From Bradyrhizobium quebecense (GTDB lineage Bacteria; Pseudomonadota; Alphaproteobacteria; Rhizobiales; Xanthobacteraceae), in assembly GCF_013373795.3 (NCBI RefSeq), contig NZ_CP088022.1, positions 5,518,001 through 5,582,000 of the forward strand: DNA of 64,000 nt, read 5' to 3'. Of the stretch, positions 1 to 7,561 are shown piece by piece. How positions within the stretch are numbered: the stretch's first letter is position 1; each line of letters begins with the position of its first letter. Made by a program: the position numbers and the translations under genes. The notes under the pieces are model-generated. The model was given only the letters and a program-made list of their open reading frames with translations. It did no database searches and had not been told where the DNA came from.

Positions 1-488
1 GCGCCGACCGCCATGCGGCCGATGCTGCGGTTTTCCGAAGCCATCAGCGAGGCGCGATCGCGCGTCGCCAGCAGCAGCGCACAGGCGGCGAAGCCCACCA
101 GCTGGAACAGCGCCAGCGCGATCGCATAGGGCATCACCAGGCGCTGCAGCCCGAACGTGCCGCCGAGGCCGAGCAGGATGCCGCCCGCAAGCGCCGCGAT
201 CTTGACCGCGCGCGGCGCGTGGCGGCGCAGGATACCTTCGGTGACGATCAGAGCGCCGAGCGGGATCAGCGAGGCCGGGATCACCGAGAGACGATCGAGC
301 AGCCAGCTTCCGCTCCACCACGCCAGGCCACGATCGAGGAACAGGGTTGCGATCACGCCGAGCGCGAGCAGCAGGCGGCGGGTCAGCGGGCTCTTGGGAT
401 CGCGCCGGTAGAACGTCATCATCGCCACCGCGACGCCGATGGCGCCGCAGAGATTGACGATGGAATCGGCGATCACCCCCGAGGTCAT
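1..488 (-). CDS. Integral membrane protein of unknown function (3' part lies beyond the window)
   Basis: An open frame starts at the ATG at 488-486 and runs without a stop to the window edge, giving about 162 residues. The protein is strongly hydrophobic, with about five candidate membrane segments separated by short Arg-rich turns (for example YRRDPKSPLTRR near residue 27). The start overlaps the stop of the ThiF-like gene in an ATGA arrangement (488-485), so it is probably translated by coupling as the third gene of the GNAT-ThiF operon. I do not recognise the family. The unseen C-terminus could carry a DNA-binding or enzymatic domain, so this may be only the membrane half of a larger protein. 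Confidence 0.7.
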   Translation of the reverse strand, partial: MTSGVIADSIVNLCGAIGVAVAMMTFYRRDPKSPLTRRLLLALGVIATLFLDRGLAWWSGSWLLDRLSVIPASLIPLGALIVTEGILRRHAPRAVKIAALAGGILLGLGGTFGLQRLVMPYAIALALFQLVGFAACALLLATRDRASLMASENRSIGRMAVG

Positions 489-1360
489 GCGACGCCCGTC
501 AATTGATCGATCGCCCGCCGCACCAGCGGACGCATCAGGGCCGCGACCAGCGCATTGCGCGGCTTCTCGATCGCGGGCCGATGCGGGTTGAGAAACCAGC
601 CGCGGCAATCGGTGCCGGAGGTGCGGCCCAGAATCAGCGCGACCGCCTCATAGGCCATCAGCATGCCGGTCGAGATCACCATCGGCGCGAACGACATCCG
701 GCTGCGGCGGCCGGCCGCGACTTCGCCGGCGATCGCGAGGTCGACATAGTTGCGCGACGAGGAATGCAGCATGACGTGCTCGATCTCGGCACGCATCGCG
801 GCGCGGCGGTCGTCCTCGGTGATGTCGGTCCAGTCCTTGGCCAGCGTGGGAAAGCCGAGGCGCTCCTCGGGTCTGGGATCGTGCGGGCGCACCACGATTA
901 CCGACGGCAGCGGCGACATGTAGGCGTCGATCACGGTTGCATCGGCGCGCTTGGCGGTCCGGTACAGATGCACGCCGGCGGCGATATCGTCCATGCCGTT
1001 GACGATGACCGGGCAGCGTTCGGCGATCCCGGCGAGCGCACTGGTCCAGTTCTCGCCGAGCACCTCGACCTCGATGGTCGGGTTGATGCGTCTGGCGGCT
1101 TCGGCCGCCACCGCCGCCTTCTCGCGGCCGACCTCGTCGGCGAAGGCGAACACCTGACGATTGAGGTTGGAGACCTCGAAGCGGTCGATGTCGGCGATCA
1201 CGAACTTGCCGACGCCGGCGCGCGCCAGCGCCATGAAGGCCGCGCCGCCCATGCCGCCGACGCCGCACACGAACACCCGCGCCTGGCGCAAGAGCTGCTG
1301 CTCTTGCTCGTCGATGAAGCCGATGTTGCGGCCGGTGAAGGAGTAGTAATCGAAGTTCAT
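485..1360 (-). CDS. ThiF/E1-like adenylyltransferase family protein
   Basis: The 291-residue protein has the E1/ThiF/MoeB Rossmann fold: a glycine-rich GVGGMGG loop at residues 33-39, the acidic strand end around D57-D59, and the NLNRQ motif with the arginine finger near residue 68. Family members adenylate the C-terminus of a small protein or a similar carboxylate using ATP. The paired CxxC zinc ligands of MoeB/ThiF are not visible, and no obvious catalytic cysteine follows the crossover loop, so it may adenylate without forming a thioester. The start at 1360 is set by an ATGA overlap with the upstream GNAT gene. No ubiquitin-like partner, JAB protease or E2 protein is seen in the visible part of the locus. 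Confidence 0.85.
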   Translation of the reverse strand: MNFDYYSFTGRNIGFIDEQEQQLLRQARVFVCGVGGMGGAAFMALARAGVGKFVIADIDRFEVSNLNRQVFAFADEVGREKAAVAAEAARRINPTIEVEVLGENWTSALAGIAERCPVIVNGMDDIAAGVHLYRTAKRADATVIDAYMSPLPSVIVVRPHDPRPEERLGFPTLAKDWTDITEDDRRAAMRAEIEHVMLHSSSRNYVDLAIAGEVAAGRRSRMSFAPMVISTGMLMAYEAVALILGRTSGTDCRGWFLNPHRPAIEKPRNALVAALMRPLVRRAIDQLTGVA

Positions 1361-2412
1361 CGCGCGGCCCCGCTCTCCTGCCTGCGTGGCCGCAGCGTGC
1401 CGAAGGCGCGGGTGTCGTCCATCCAGTAGACCACCGGCAGCACCAGCCGCTGCAATGCCAGCATTGCGGACGCCGCGAGCAGCGCCGGCAGCGAGCCCGG
1501 GGGCACCTCGCTCATCAGGTAGCGGCGCGCGCCGGCAAGATCGACGCGGCCGATCTGCAGCACATCGTCGCCGCGGCCGTAATCGAGCTCGTGCTCGCAA
1601 AATTCGTTGTAGACGGCGTCGCGATGCTTCGGCGCGATCTCGAAGGTCTTCTTCAGCGCATCCGAGCCGCCGGTATAGGCATTGGTGATCACCGAGCGCG
1701 CCTCGTCGAAGCCGGCCTCCTCGCCGACGCCGAACACCGCGCGATGCCTTGCCATGATGCCGCGGGCGAGTTGCAGATGCGCAAAGCTCTGCCGGGCGCC
1801 GGGCAACGGTGACGGGAATACGTCCGAGAAGGTGTCGCTGACCATGCCGACCACCGCCGGCACCTGGGTGACATTGGAGATCCATTTCGGCCGCAGGCCG
1901 TCGCGGGCAAACAGCACCAGCGCGGTCAGGCCATAGAGCACCCAGGACAGCCCCTGCCCGCGCACATCGGGATCGACCATGACGAGGCCGAGATGGGTGA
2001 CTTCAGTGGGCTCGCCGTCGAGCGGCACGTCCATCACCGACAGGGCGTTGAACGCGATCGGCCGCCCGGTGTCTTCCTCTGAGATCAGCGTGATGATGGC
2101 GCGCGACAGCCGCTCGGGCTCGCCGGAGAAGATGCCGTAGCTCAGACTCTCCTCGGGCAGCGTCTTGGCGGCAACGACGCGGAGCTGCTCGACCAGCGCG
2201 TCGAGCTCGTCCTTCGGCAGCGACAGGCCGGGCGATTCGACGATACGGGTGCGCTGGCCGGCCTGGGTGCGCAAGGTGAGATCGATGGTCGGCTGCGACA
2301 GCGCCTTCAGCCAGAAGCCGCCATGGCTGCGCAGGCCGTCAAAGGCCGCGCGCGCTTTGGCAAGGCTCCTGCTGCCGCGCGAAGCGGGGGTGCGATTGTC
2401 CGTGGACGCCAT
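1357..2412 (-). CDS. GNAT-fold N-acetyltransferase family protein
   Basis: The protein has 351 residues. The motif VDPDVRGQGLSWVLYGL in the middle of the chain matches motif A of GNAT acetyltransferases (R/Q-x-x-G-x-G/A, acetyl-CoA pyrophosphate binding). The chain is longer than a single GNAT domain, with a C-terminal part of about 150 residues that I cannot assign and a hydrophobic patch near its end. I chose the ATG at 2412 because GAGGGA lies about 10 nt upstream. The substrate is unknown. Its stop overlaps the ThiF start (ATGA), so the two products are likely made together and may act on the same target. Confidence 0.75.
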   Translation of the reverse strand: MASTDNRTPASRGSRSLAKARAAFDGLRSHGGFWLKALSQPTIDLTLRTQAGQRTRIVESPGLSLPKDELDALVEQLRVVAAKTLPEESLSYGIFSGEPERLSRAIITLISEEDTGRPIAFNALSVMDVPLDGEPTEVTHLGLVMVDPDVRGQGLSWVLYGLTALVLFARDGLRPKWISNVTQVPAVVGMVSDTFSDVFPSPLPGARQSFAHLQLARGIMARHRAVFGVGEEAGFDEARSVITNAYTGGSDALKKTFEIAPKHRDAVYNEFCEHELDYGRGDDVLQIGRVDLAGARRYLMSEVPPGSLPALLAASAMLALQRLVLPVVYWMDDTRAFGTLRPRRQESGAAR

Positions 2413-2554
2413 TTCTCTGTCCCTCGGGCGCGATCTCTGCACTTTGGCCTGTTAAAGAGCCATGAGCGCAACCTGGCGCGGTTTGCCGCAGGGTAAACAA
2501 GGCCTTCCGGAAACGGAACAAGTTGGTCGTAAGAGGCCTGCGACCTATCCACCC

Positions 2555-2670
2555 CTCATTGCGAGCGAAGCGAAGCAATCCATCCTTCCGCGCACGCGGC
2601 ACGATGGATTGCTTCGTCGCTTCAGCGCAAAATTGCTTTGCAATTTTGTCGCGAGCTCCTCGCAATGACG
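2555..2670. repeat. Interspersed palindromic repeat, rhizobial type
   Basis: The stretch opens with a CATTGCGAGCGAAGCGAAGC-type arm and closes with its imperfect reverse complement ending in CTCGCAATGACG. An inner pair of arms (AATCCATC / GATGGATT) and a short AAAATTGC/GCAATTTT hairpin sit between them. It lies in the intergenic space between the GNAT operon and yiaA and has no coding potential that I trust. This matches the kind of multi-copy palindromic element common in Bradyrhizobium-like intergenic regions. Confidence 0.75.
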
Positions 2671-2694
2671 CGGGAGGATCCCGCCTCCCAACAG

Positions 2695-2721
2695 AGCGGC
2701 GGGTGAAAACCACCCGCCGCT
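2695..2721 (-). terminator. Strong hairpin ending the pspA-yiaA transcript
   Basis: An 11-bp perfect stem (AGCGGCGGGTG / CACCCGCCGCT) encloses a 5-nt loop, 20 nt beyond the yiaA stop codon. A clean U-tract is missing on the minus strand, so termination is inferred from stem strength and position. Confidence 0.5.
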
Positions 2722-2740
2722 TCGTCCTGGCTAGGGCCTC

Positions 2741-3016
2741 TTACGCCGCCTTGGAGACTTCCATCAGCAGGCGCTCGGCCTTGGCGTCCTCGATGCGGTT
2801 CACGAACTTGCTGCTCTCGTAATTGTCGCGCACCGTTTTGGTCAGCGTGACGCAGGTCTGGACCAGCATCACGATGCCCATCGTGAGATAGCCCTTCATC
2901 CAGAGGTCGATCGGTAGAAAGAACACGCCGACGGCGACGAGGAAAGCGGAGGCTGCGAAGGACGCGTAGGTGAAGGTGACCCAGCTGCCGCTGTGGGGTT
3001 GGATGGTCTGGTTCAT
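2741..3016 (-). CDS. YiaA/YiaB-like two-helix inner membrane protein
   Basis: This 91-residue protein has two hydrophobic helices (roughly residues 13-33 and 40-60) joined by a short DLWMKGY turn, followed by a charged cytoplasmic tail. That is the layout of the YiaA/YiaB family of small inner-membrane proteins of unknown biochemical function. AAGGAG lies 8 nt upstream of the start. It follows pspA on the same strand with a gap of about 55 nt, so it probably shares the TetR-controlled promoter and a role in envelope maintenance. Confidence 0.8.
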   Translation of the reverse strand: MNQTIQPHSGSWVTFTYASFAASAFLVAVGVFFLPIDLWMKGYLTMGIVMLVQTCVTLTKTVRDNYESSKFVNRIEDAKAERLLMEVSKAA

Positions 3017-3072
3017 GGTCGTCTCCTTGATAATAGCTGATTTGAAGTTGGCTTGGTTTCAGGCTCGAGATT

Positions 3073-3765
3073 TCAGGCGGCGGCGCGCCTGGCTTTCAGC
3101 CGCGCCAGCACGTCGTCGGCAGTCGATTTCATTCGCGGGCCAAAGCCCTGCTCGGCGAGCCTTTCGGCGACGACAAGCGGACCCGAGGCGGTGTCGATCT
3201 CGAACAGCGCGTCATCCGCCGCCTGGGTCTCCATCTGCCGCTCGCGCAGCCGCTTCAGCGTCGCTTCCGCTTCCGGCAGCGTCGACTCATAGGGCCGCGC
3301 CGCCTCGATGCCGCTCCGGCGCAGCGAACGCACGGCTTCCGAGGCACGGGCGAGGCGCCGACCACGGTCGAGCTCGGCAATGCGCGCCTCGGCATTGGCG
3401 ACGTGGCGCTTCAGCCGGGTGATCTCGGTGGCGAACAGCGTGCGCGCGGTCATCGCGGCGTCGCGTTCGGCTTCGAGGTTGGCGATCGCCTGCGCGGCTT
3501 CGCGGGCGAGGTCGTCCCGGCCGCCCTCGAGCGCCGCCGACGCGCGCACCTCGAGATCGGCGATCCGGGCATTGGTCGCCTCAAGCCGCCGGCCCTCCTG
3601 CTGGTCGCCGGCAATGGCGAGCGCCAGGGTCCGTTTCGAGCGGTCGACCGCGGCGGCGGCATCGCGCATCTGCTGGTCGAGGACGACCAGCGCGGTCCGA
3701 TCTTGCAGTTCCTCCTCGGCTGCCGCCACGCTGCCGCGGAAAATCGTCAAAACAGTTTTGAACAT
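3073..3765 (-). CDS. pspA: PspA/IM30-family membrane stress protein
   Basis: The 230-residue, nearly all-helical, highly charged protein begins with an amphipathic helix (MFKTVLTIFRGSV) as in PspA/Vipp1, followed by long heptad-rich coiled coils. PspA-family proteins assemble on the cytoplasmic face of stressed membranes and limit proton leakage. I chose the start at 3765 because GGGAG lies 7 nt upstream. The canonical regulator PspF and partners PspB/C are absent here; instead the gene is divergent from a TetR regulator with palindromic sites between, and yiaA follows. The assignment rests on architecture and N-terminus. Confidence 0.8.
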   Translation of the reverse strand: MFKTVLTIFRGSVAAAEEELQDRTALVVLDQQMRDAAAAVDRSKRTLALAIAGDQQEGRRLEATNARIADLEVRASAALEGGRDDLAREAAQAIANLEAERDAAMTARTLFATEITRLKRHVANAEARIAELDRGRRLARASEAVRSLRRSGIEAARPYESTLPEAEATLKRLRERQMETQAADDALFEIDTASGPLVVAERLAEQGFGPRMKSTADDVLARLKARRAAA

Positions 3766-3782
3766 TTGGCCACTCCCTGTTA

Positions 3783-3851
3783 TGAGCATCGCTCATGAAT
3801 CTCTTGTACCACATAATGAGCGTCGCTCAAGATTTATTTGAGCAACGCTCA
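3783..3851. promoter_or_regulatory. Three palindromic operators (TGAGCNNCGCTCA) between pspA and tetR
   Basis: Three 13-bp near-perfect palindromes of the form TGAGCNNCGCTCA lie at 3783-3795, 3817-3829 and 3839-3851. Their variable centres read AT, GT and AA. They fill the 112-bp divergent interval between the pspA start (3765) and the TetR start (3878). The simplest reading is that the TetR dimer binds all three and controls both directions, including its own gene. Confidence 0.8.
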
Positions 3852-3877
3852 CGAATGTGATTAACGACGGGTGAAAC

Positions 3878-4486
3878 ATGTCCAAAGCATTGGAACGACG
3901 TGCAAAACTGCGCGAAGCGCTTATCGAGGCGGCGGAACGGGCAATTGCGGCAAAGGGCCTCGGCGGCCTGAAAACCCGCGAGTTGGCCCAGGAAATCGGC
4001 ATCGCCAATGGCGGCGTCTACAATCTGGTCGAGGATGTCGACGAGCTGATCCTGCGCGTCGGCTCGCGTACGCTGGCCCGGCTCGATGCTTCGCTGTCGC
4101 TGGCCGAGATCCGCGGCGCGGCCGCGCCGCGCGAGATGCTGGTGCGGATCGCGGTCGCCTATTGCGACTTCGCGGCCGACAATCTCGAACTGTGGCGCGC
4201 GTTGTTCGAGCACCGCATGCAGCCCGGCAAGCCGGTGCCGGAATGGGCGATCACCGAGCAGATGGAACTGTTCCGCCACATCTACAAGCCGCTCGCCACG
4301 CTGCTTCCGCAGCGCTCGCCGGCGCAGCTCGGCGTCACCGCGCGCAGCCTGTTCTCCGCCGTGCATGGCATGGTCGCGCTCGGGCTGGAGCACAAGCTGA
4401 TCGCGGTACCGATCGGCGCGCTGCGCAGCGAGATCTCGACCTTGACGCGCGCGATGGTCGACGGCCTGACGGCGACGAAGGCTTAG
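3878..4486 (+). CDS. TetR/AcrR-family transcriptional regulator
   Basis: The 202-residue protein has an N-terminal helix-turn-helix of TetR type (residues about 10-55, including KTRELAQEIGIANGGVYNLVEDVDEL) and a helical ligand domain with a TetR_C-type pattern. It is divergent from pspA-yiaA. Three matching palindromes between the genes make it the likely repressor of the envelope-stress pair. The inducing ligand cannot be read from sequence. Confidence 0.85.
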   Translation: MSKALERRAKLREALIEAAERAIAAKGLGGLKTRELAQEIGIANGGVYNLVEDVDELILRVGSRTLARLDASLSLAEIRGAAAPREMLVRIAVAYCDFAADNLELWRALFEHRMQPGKPVPEWAITEQMELFRHIYKPLATLLPQRSPAQLGVTARSLFSAVHGMVALGLEHKLIAVPIGALRSEISTLTRAMVDGLTATKA

Positions 4487-4726
4487 CGCAGGTGCCCGTA
4501 ATCGCACGGTATCCCCGCCGTGCGGTCAGGCAGAGAAAGGAGGAAGGCCCCTTGCGGAACGATCGAACTGTAGTTACTTACCTCGGATCGAGTTTCGGCC
4601 GAACGACTTGGCCTCGCCGCTGATAGCGTGCCTGACTGACGACCCTCACCCCCTGAACTTCGAATTAGCCTGCTGCGCCCTCGGGTGCGGCTCCAAACAC
4701 GCATCTATACTAAAGGACGATGTTCC

Positions 4727-4936
4727 ATGAGCTTGGGAACTGTGAAGTGGTTTAACGGCCAGAAGGGTTTCGGCTTCATTCAGCCGGACGACGGCGGCCA
4801 GGACGTTTTCGTTCATATCAGCGCCGTCGAACGCGCCGGCATGAGCTCCCTCAACGAGGGTCAGAAGGTTTCTTTTGAAATCGTTGCGGACCGCCGGACC
4901 GGCAAATCTGCTGCGGACAATCTCCGCGCGGTGTAA
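4727..4936 (+). CDS. cspA: Cold-shock domain protein (CspA family)
   Basis: This 69-residue single cold-shock domain carries both RNA-binding motifs: KGFGFIQP (RNP1, about residues 15-22) and VFVHISAV (RNP2, about 32-39). Such proteins bind single-stranded nucleic acid and melt RNA structure at low temperature or in stationary phase. AAAGGA lies a few nucleotides upstream of the ATG at 4727. A long non-coding leader (about 240 bp back to tetR) fits the family's habit of 5'-UTR control. A desaturase gene follows downstream. Confidence 0.95.
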   Translation: MSLGTVKWFNGQKGFGFIQPDDGGQDVFVHISAVERAGMSSLNEGQKVSFEIVADRRTGKSAADNLRAV

Positions 4937-4998
4937 GCTGCGACAATTAGCCATGCTGCTTTGACCACGGATGAACTGGCAGAGCCTCTGGTTACGCG

Positions 4999-5036
4999 AC
5001 CCCGCGACTGGTCACCCGGCCGCGGGGTTCTCTTTA
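4999..5036 (+). terminator. Intrinsic terminator-like hairpin after cspA
   Basis: An 8-bp stem ACCCCGCG (4999-5006) pairs with CGCGGGGT (5021-5028) and is followed by the pyrimidine-rich TCTCTTTA. It lies 62 nt after the cspA stop and should separate cspA transcription from the desaturase gene. Confidence 0.65.
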
Positions 5037-5126
5037 TCAACACCGCGCGCAATGCCCGCCAGGACCAGGACTTGAACCGTCTGCCGGCGAACCGGCCTGC
5101 GCATCGAAGCAGCTGAGGTCGCGAGC

Positions 5127-6287
5127 GTGTCCACCAGTATCGATCCGGCGCCGCAGCACGACGACATCATGTACCCGCAGGTCCTGCCGTTCGTGCTGGT
5201 CCACGTCGGGTGTCTCGCAGCGATCTGGTCGGGCGTCTCATGGCCAGCGATTGCAATTTGCGTCGCGCTGTATTGGCTGCGCATGTTTGCGATCACGGCC
5301 GGATATCATCGCTACTTCTCGCATCGAGCTTATTCGACAAGCCGGGCGTTTCAATTCATCCTTGCATTCCTTGCCCAAAGCAGCGCCCAGAAAAGCATCC
5401 TTTGGTGGGCCGCGAAACATCGACATCACCATCTTCATTCCGACACCGAGCAGGATGTGCATTCGCCGCTGCACAAGGGCCTCGTGTACAGTCATCTCGG
5501 CTGGATCTTCTATCGACAGCACGATGCAACTGATCTGACGAAAGTTTCGGATTTTGCCTCATATCCGGAGTTGATGTGGCTGCACAAATTCGAGGTTTTG
5601 CCGGCGGTCGTGGTCGCGTGTCTGTGCTTCCTCGTTGCCGGATGGCCGGGACTCCTGGTCGGTTTCTTCTGGAGCACCGTGCTGCTGTATCACGCAACGT
5701 TTTGCATCAACTCCCTCGCACATGTTCACGGACGCAAGCGGTATGTGACGGGCGATGACTCCCGCAACAATTGGCTGCTGGCGCTGGTTACGATGGGTGA
5801 GGGTTGGCACAACAATCACCACGCCTATCAAAGCAGCGCGCGGCAAGGCTTCCGCTGGTGGGAGATTGATGCGACCTATTATGTCCTGGTGACCTTGTCC
5901 TGGCTCGGTATCGTCTGGGATCTGAAGGCGCCGCCCACCCAGGTTCTCCAGAACGAGCAACGCCTCGGATCGCGCGTGATCAAGCGGACGGCCGAGCAGC
6001 TCGCCGGCCGTTTCAATCCCGAATACATCGCACAGGCGATCAAATCCTCAGTCCATGAAACCGGATTGTCGGTGCGGGACGCGCTTTTTCTGTTGCAGCA
6101 TCGTGCCGATTTGCATCTGCCCAGCATGCCGACGCGCGAGCAGTTGTTGGCTGAGGCCCAGGCCATGTTTGCGAAGACGCCATCGCTGGACGACATCGTC
6201 GACCGTGCACATGAGCTGCTGGTGGAATCGGTCTGCTTCCTTCTGGCCGTTCCGCCGCCGGTGGCCGGGGTAAACCCGAAAGCTTGA
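5127..6287 (+). CDS. Membrane acyl-CoA/fatty-acid desaturase (delta-9 type)
   Basis: The 386-residue integral membrane protein carries the three histidine clusters of membrane di-iron desaturases: HRYFSH (about residue 61), HRHHH (about 98) and HNNHH (about 233), between hydrophobic segments. These enzymes insert a cis double bond into saturated acyl chains using O2 and an electron donor, which raises membrane fluidity. The core resembles delta-9 desaturases; about 100 extra C-terminal residues are of unclear role. The assigned start is GTG at 5127, with an in-frame ATG at 5169 as an alternative. Its place after cspA suggests a cold-response role, although a hairpin lies between them. Confidence 0.9.
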   Translation: MSTSIDPAPQHDDIMYPQVLPFVLVHVGCLAAIWSGVSWPAIAICVALYWLRMFAITAGYHRYFSHRAYSTSRAFQFILAFLAQSSAQKSILWWAAKHRHHHLHSDTEQDVHSPLHKGLVYSHLGWIFYRQHDATDLTKVSDFASYPELMWLHKFEVLPAVVVACLCFLVAGWPGLLVGFFWSTVLLYHATFCINSLAHVHGRKRYVTGDDSRNNWLLALVTMGEGWHNNHHAYQSSARQGFRWWEIDATYYVLVTLSWLGIVWDLKAPPTQVLQNEQRLGSRVIKRTAEQLAGRFNPEYIAQAIKSSVHETGLSVRDALFLLQHRADLHLPSMPTREQLLAEAQAMFAKTPSLDDIVDRAHELLVESVCFLLAVPPPVAGVNPKA

Positions 6288-6330
6288 GAGAGCGGTAGCA
6301 TTTTGCCTCGGGCATCCCCATATAGAGTTA

Positions 6331-6498
6331 ATGACCAACTGGCAAAAACCGAGCAAGCGCGAACCACCCAAGACCAAGGCCGAATTGCGCGAGATGCTGA
6401 CCGAGGCCGTGCGTAACACGCCAAGCCCGGACCAGGCGTCGAAGCAGCGCCCGGCAAAAGTCAAGAAGGCCGCGGCTGGAGCCGCCGACATCGATTAG
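6331..6498 (+). CDS. Small basic hypothetical protein
   Basis: An ATG at 6331 opens a 55-residue frame rich in Lys, Pro and Ala that ends at TAG 6496-6498. The product is hydrophilic with no membrane segment and a Lys-rich C-terminal half. It sits 43 bp after the desaturase on the same strand, so it may be co-transcribed. I do not recognise the family; support is the uninterrupted frame, the position and the protein-like composition. Confidence 0.5.
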   Translation: MTNWQKPSKREPPKTKAELREMLTEAVRNTPSPDQASKQRPAKVKKAAAGAADID

Positions 6499-6590
6499 AG
6501 CGTTTTCGAGCGAAGTGGGACACCGGTTCGCGTGAAGAAAACGCGTCAAAACAAGAATCTAGAGCATTTTCTGACCTGGCGGAATCGGAA
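6499..6590. repeat. Interspersed repeat copy, left border of the IS block
   Basis: The segment beginning GAGCGTTTTCGAGCGAAGTG contains ACCGGTTCGCGTGAAG and continues to AATCTAGAGCATTTTC. Most of it recurs in inverted orientation at 63416-63481 near the other end of the window. It directly follows the small ORF stop codon and precedes the IS91-like element. Confidence 0.75.
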
Positions 6591-6700
6591 GGGATTGAAC
6601 TAAGCCGCTGCCGCGGCGTAGGGGGCAAGGTGGCATAGATCGCCTCCTGGCTGAGAGGATGTGGGTGTTGGAGCCCACCCCCTCAGACAGGAGTATCGAG

Positions 6701-7561
6701 ATGGCCGATTTGAGCCCTCTTCGCCGCCGCATGATCGAAGACATGACCGTCCGCAATCTGTCGCCGGCGACGCAAAGATCCTACATCAGCGCGGTTTCGA
6801 AGTTCAGCCGCTATTTTGGCCGATCGCCTGACCGGTTAGAGCTGGAAGACGTCCGCGCCTTCCAGGTGCATTTGGTCTCGACCGGCATCTCATGGCCGGC
6901 GCTGAACCAGATCGTCTGTGCGCTACGGTTTTTCTACGGCGTCACGCTCGGCGAGGCGCTCATCCCAGAGCGCATTCCCTATGCGCGAGAACCGCGCAAG
7001 CTGCCGGTCGTTCTCAGCGCCGACGAAGTGGTTCAGTTTCTTGAAGCGGTATCGAGCCTGAAGAGCCGCGCCGCGCTCACCACCGCCTATGCGGCCGGGC
7101 TCAGGGCCTCGGAGGTTGCGGGACTGCGGATCGAAGACATCGACAGCGCCCGCGGCGTCATCCAGGTGCGCCACGGCAAGGGCGCGAAGGATCGCAACGT
7201 GATGCTGTCGCCCCAGCTGCTGGGCATCCTGCGCACCTACTGGCGGCTCGCCCGGCCGCGGCTTTATCTGTTCCCTGGTCGTGACGAAGATCATCCGATC
7301 GATCAGACCGTGCTGCATGCCGCCTGCCGGTCGGCGGTGAAGGCTGCGGGCCTGACCAAGCGCGTCACGCTGCACACGCTGCGCCACAGCTTCGCGACAC
7401 ATCTTCTCGAGAACGGAACCGATATCCGGATCATCCAGGTCTTGCTCGGGCACAATAATTTGTCGTCGACAGCGCGCTACACGCAGGTCGCCACCGATAC
7501 GATCCGAGCGACGCAGAGCCCGCTCGATCGCCTGTCGCTGGAGGTGACGCCACCTGGATGA
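6701..7561 (+). CDS. Tyrosine recombinase (XerC/D-like integrase)
   Basis: The 286-residue protein has a SAM-like core-binding N-domain and a catalytic domain with the R-H-R-H-Y set: Arg in AAGLRASEV, HTLRHSFATH, and GHNNLSSTARYTQ with the final His and nucleophile Tyr. I chose the ATG at 6701 because CAGGAG lies just upstream. Its stop overlaps the transposase start (ATGA, 7558-7561), so the two are translated together. It probably helps resolve or integrate the element rather than the chromosome dimer, because it sits inside a transposon-like unit. Confidence 0.9.
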   Translation: MADLSPLRRRMIEDMTVRNLSPATQRSYISAVSKFSRYFGRSPDRLELEDVRAFQVHLVSTGISWPALNQIVCALRFFYGVTLGEALIPERIPYAREPRKLPVVLSADEVVQFLEAVSSLKSRAALTTAYAAGLRASEVAGLRIEDIDSARGVIQVRHGKGAKDRNVMLSPQLLGILRTYWRLARPRLYLFPGRDEDHPIDQTVLHAACRSAVKAAGLTKRVTLHTLRHSFATHLLENGTDIRIIQVLLGHNNLSSTARYTQVATDTIRATQSPLDRLSLEVTPPG

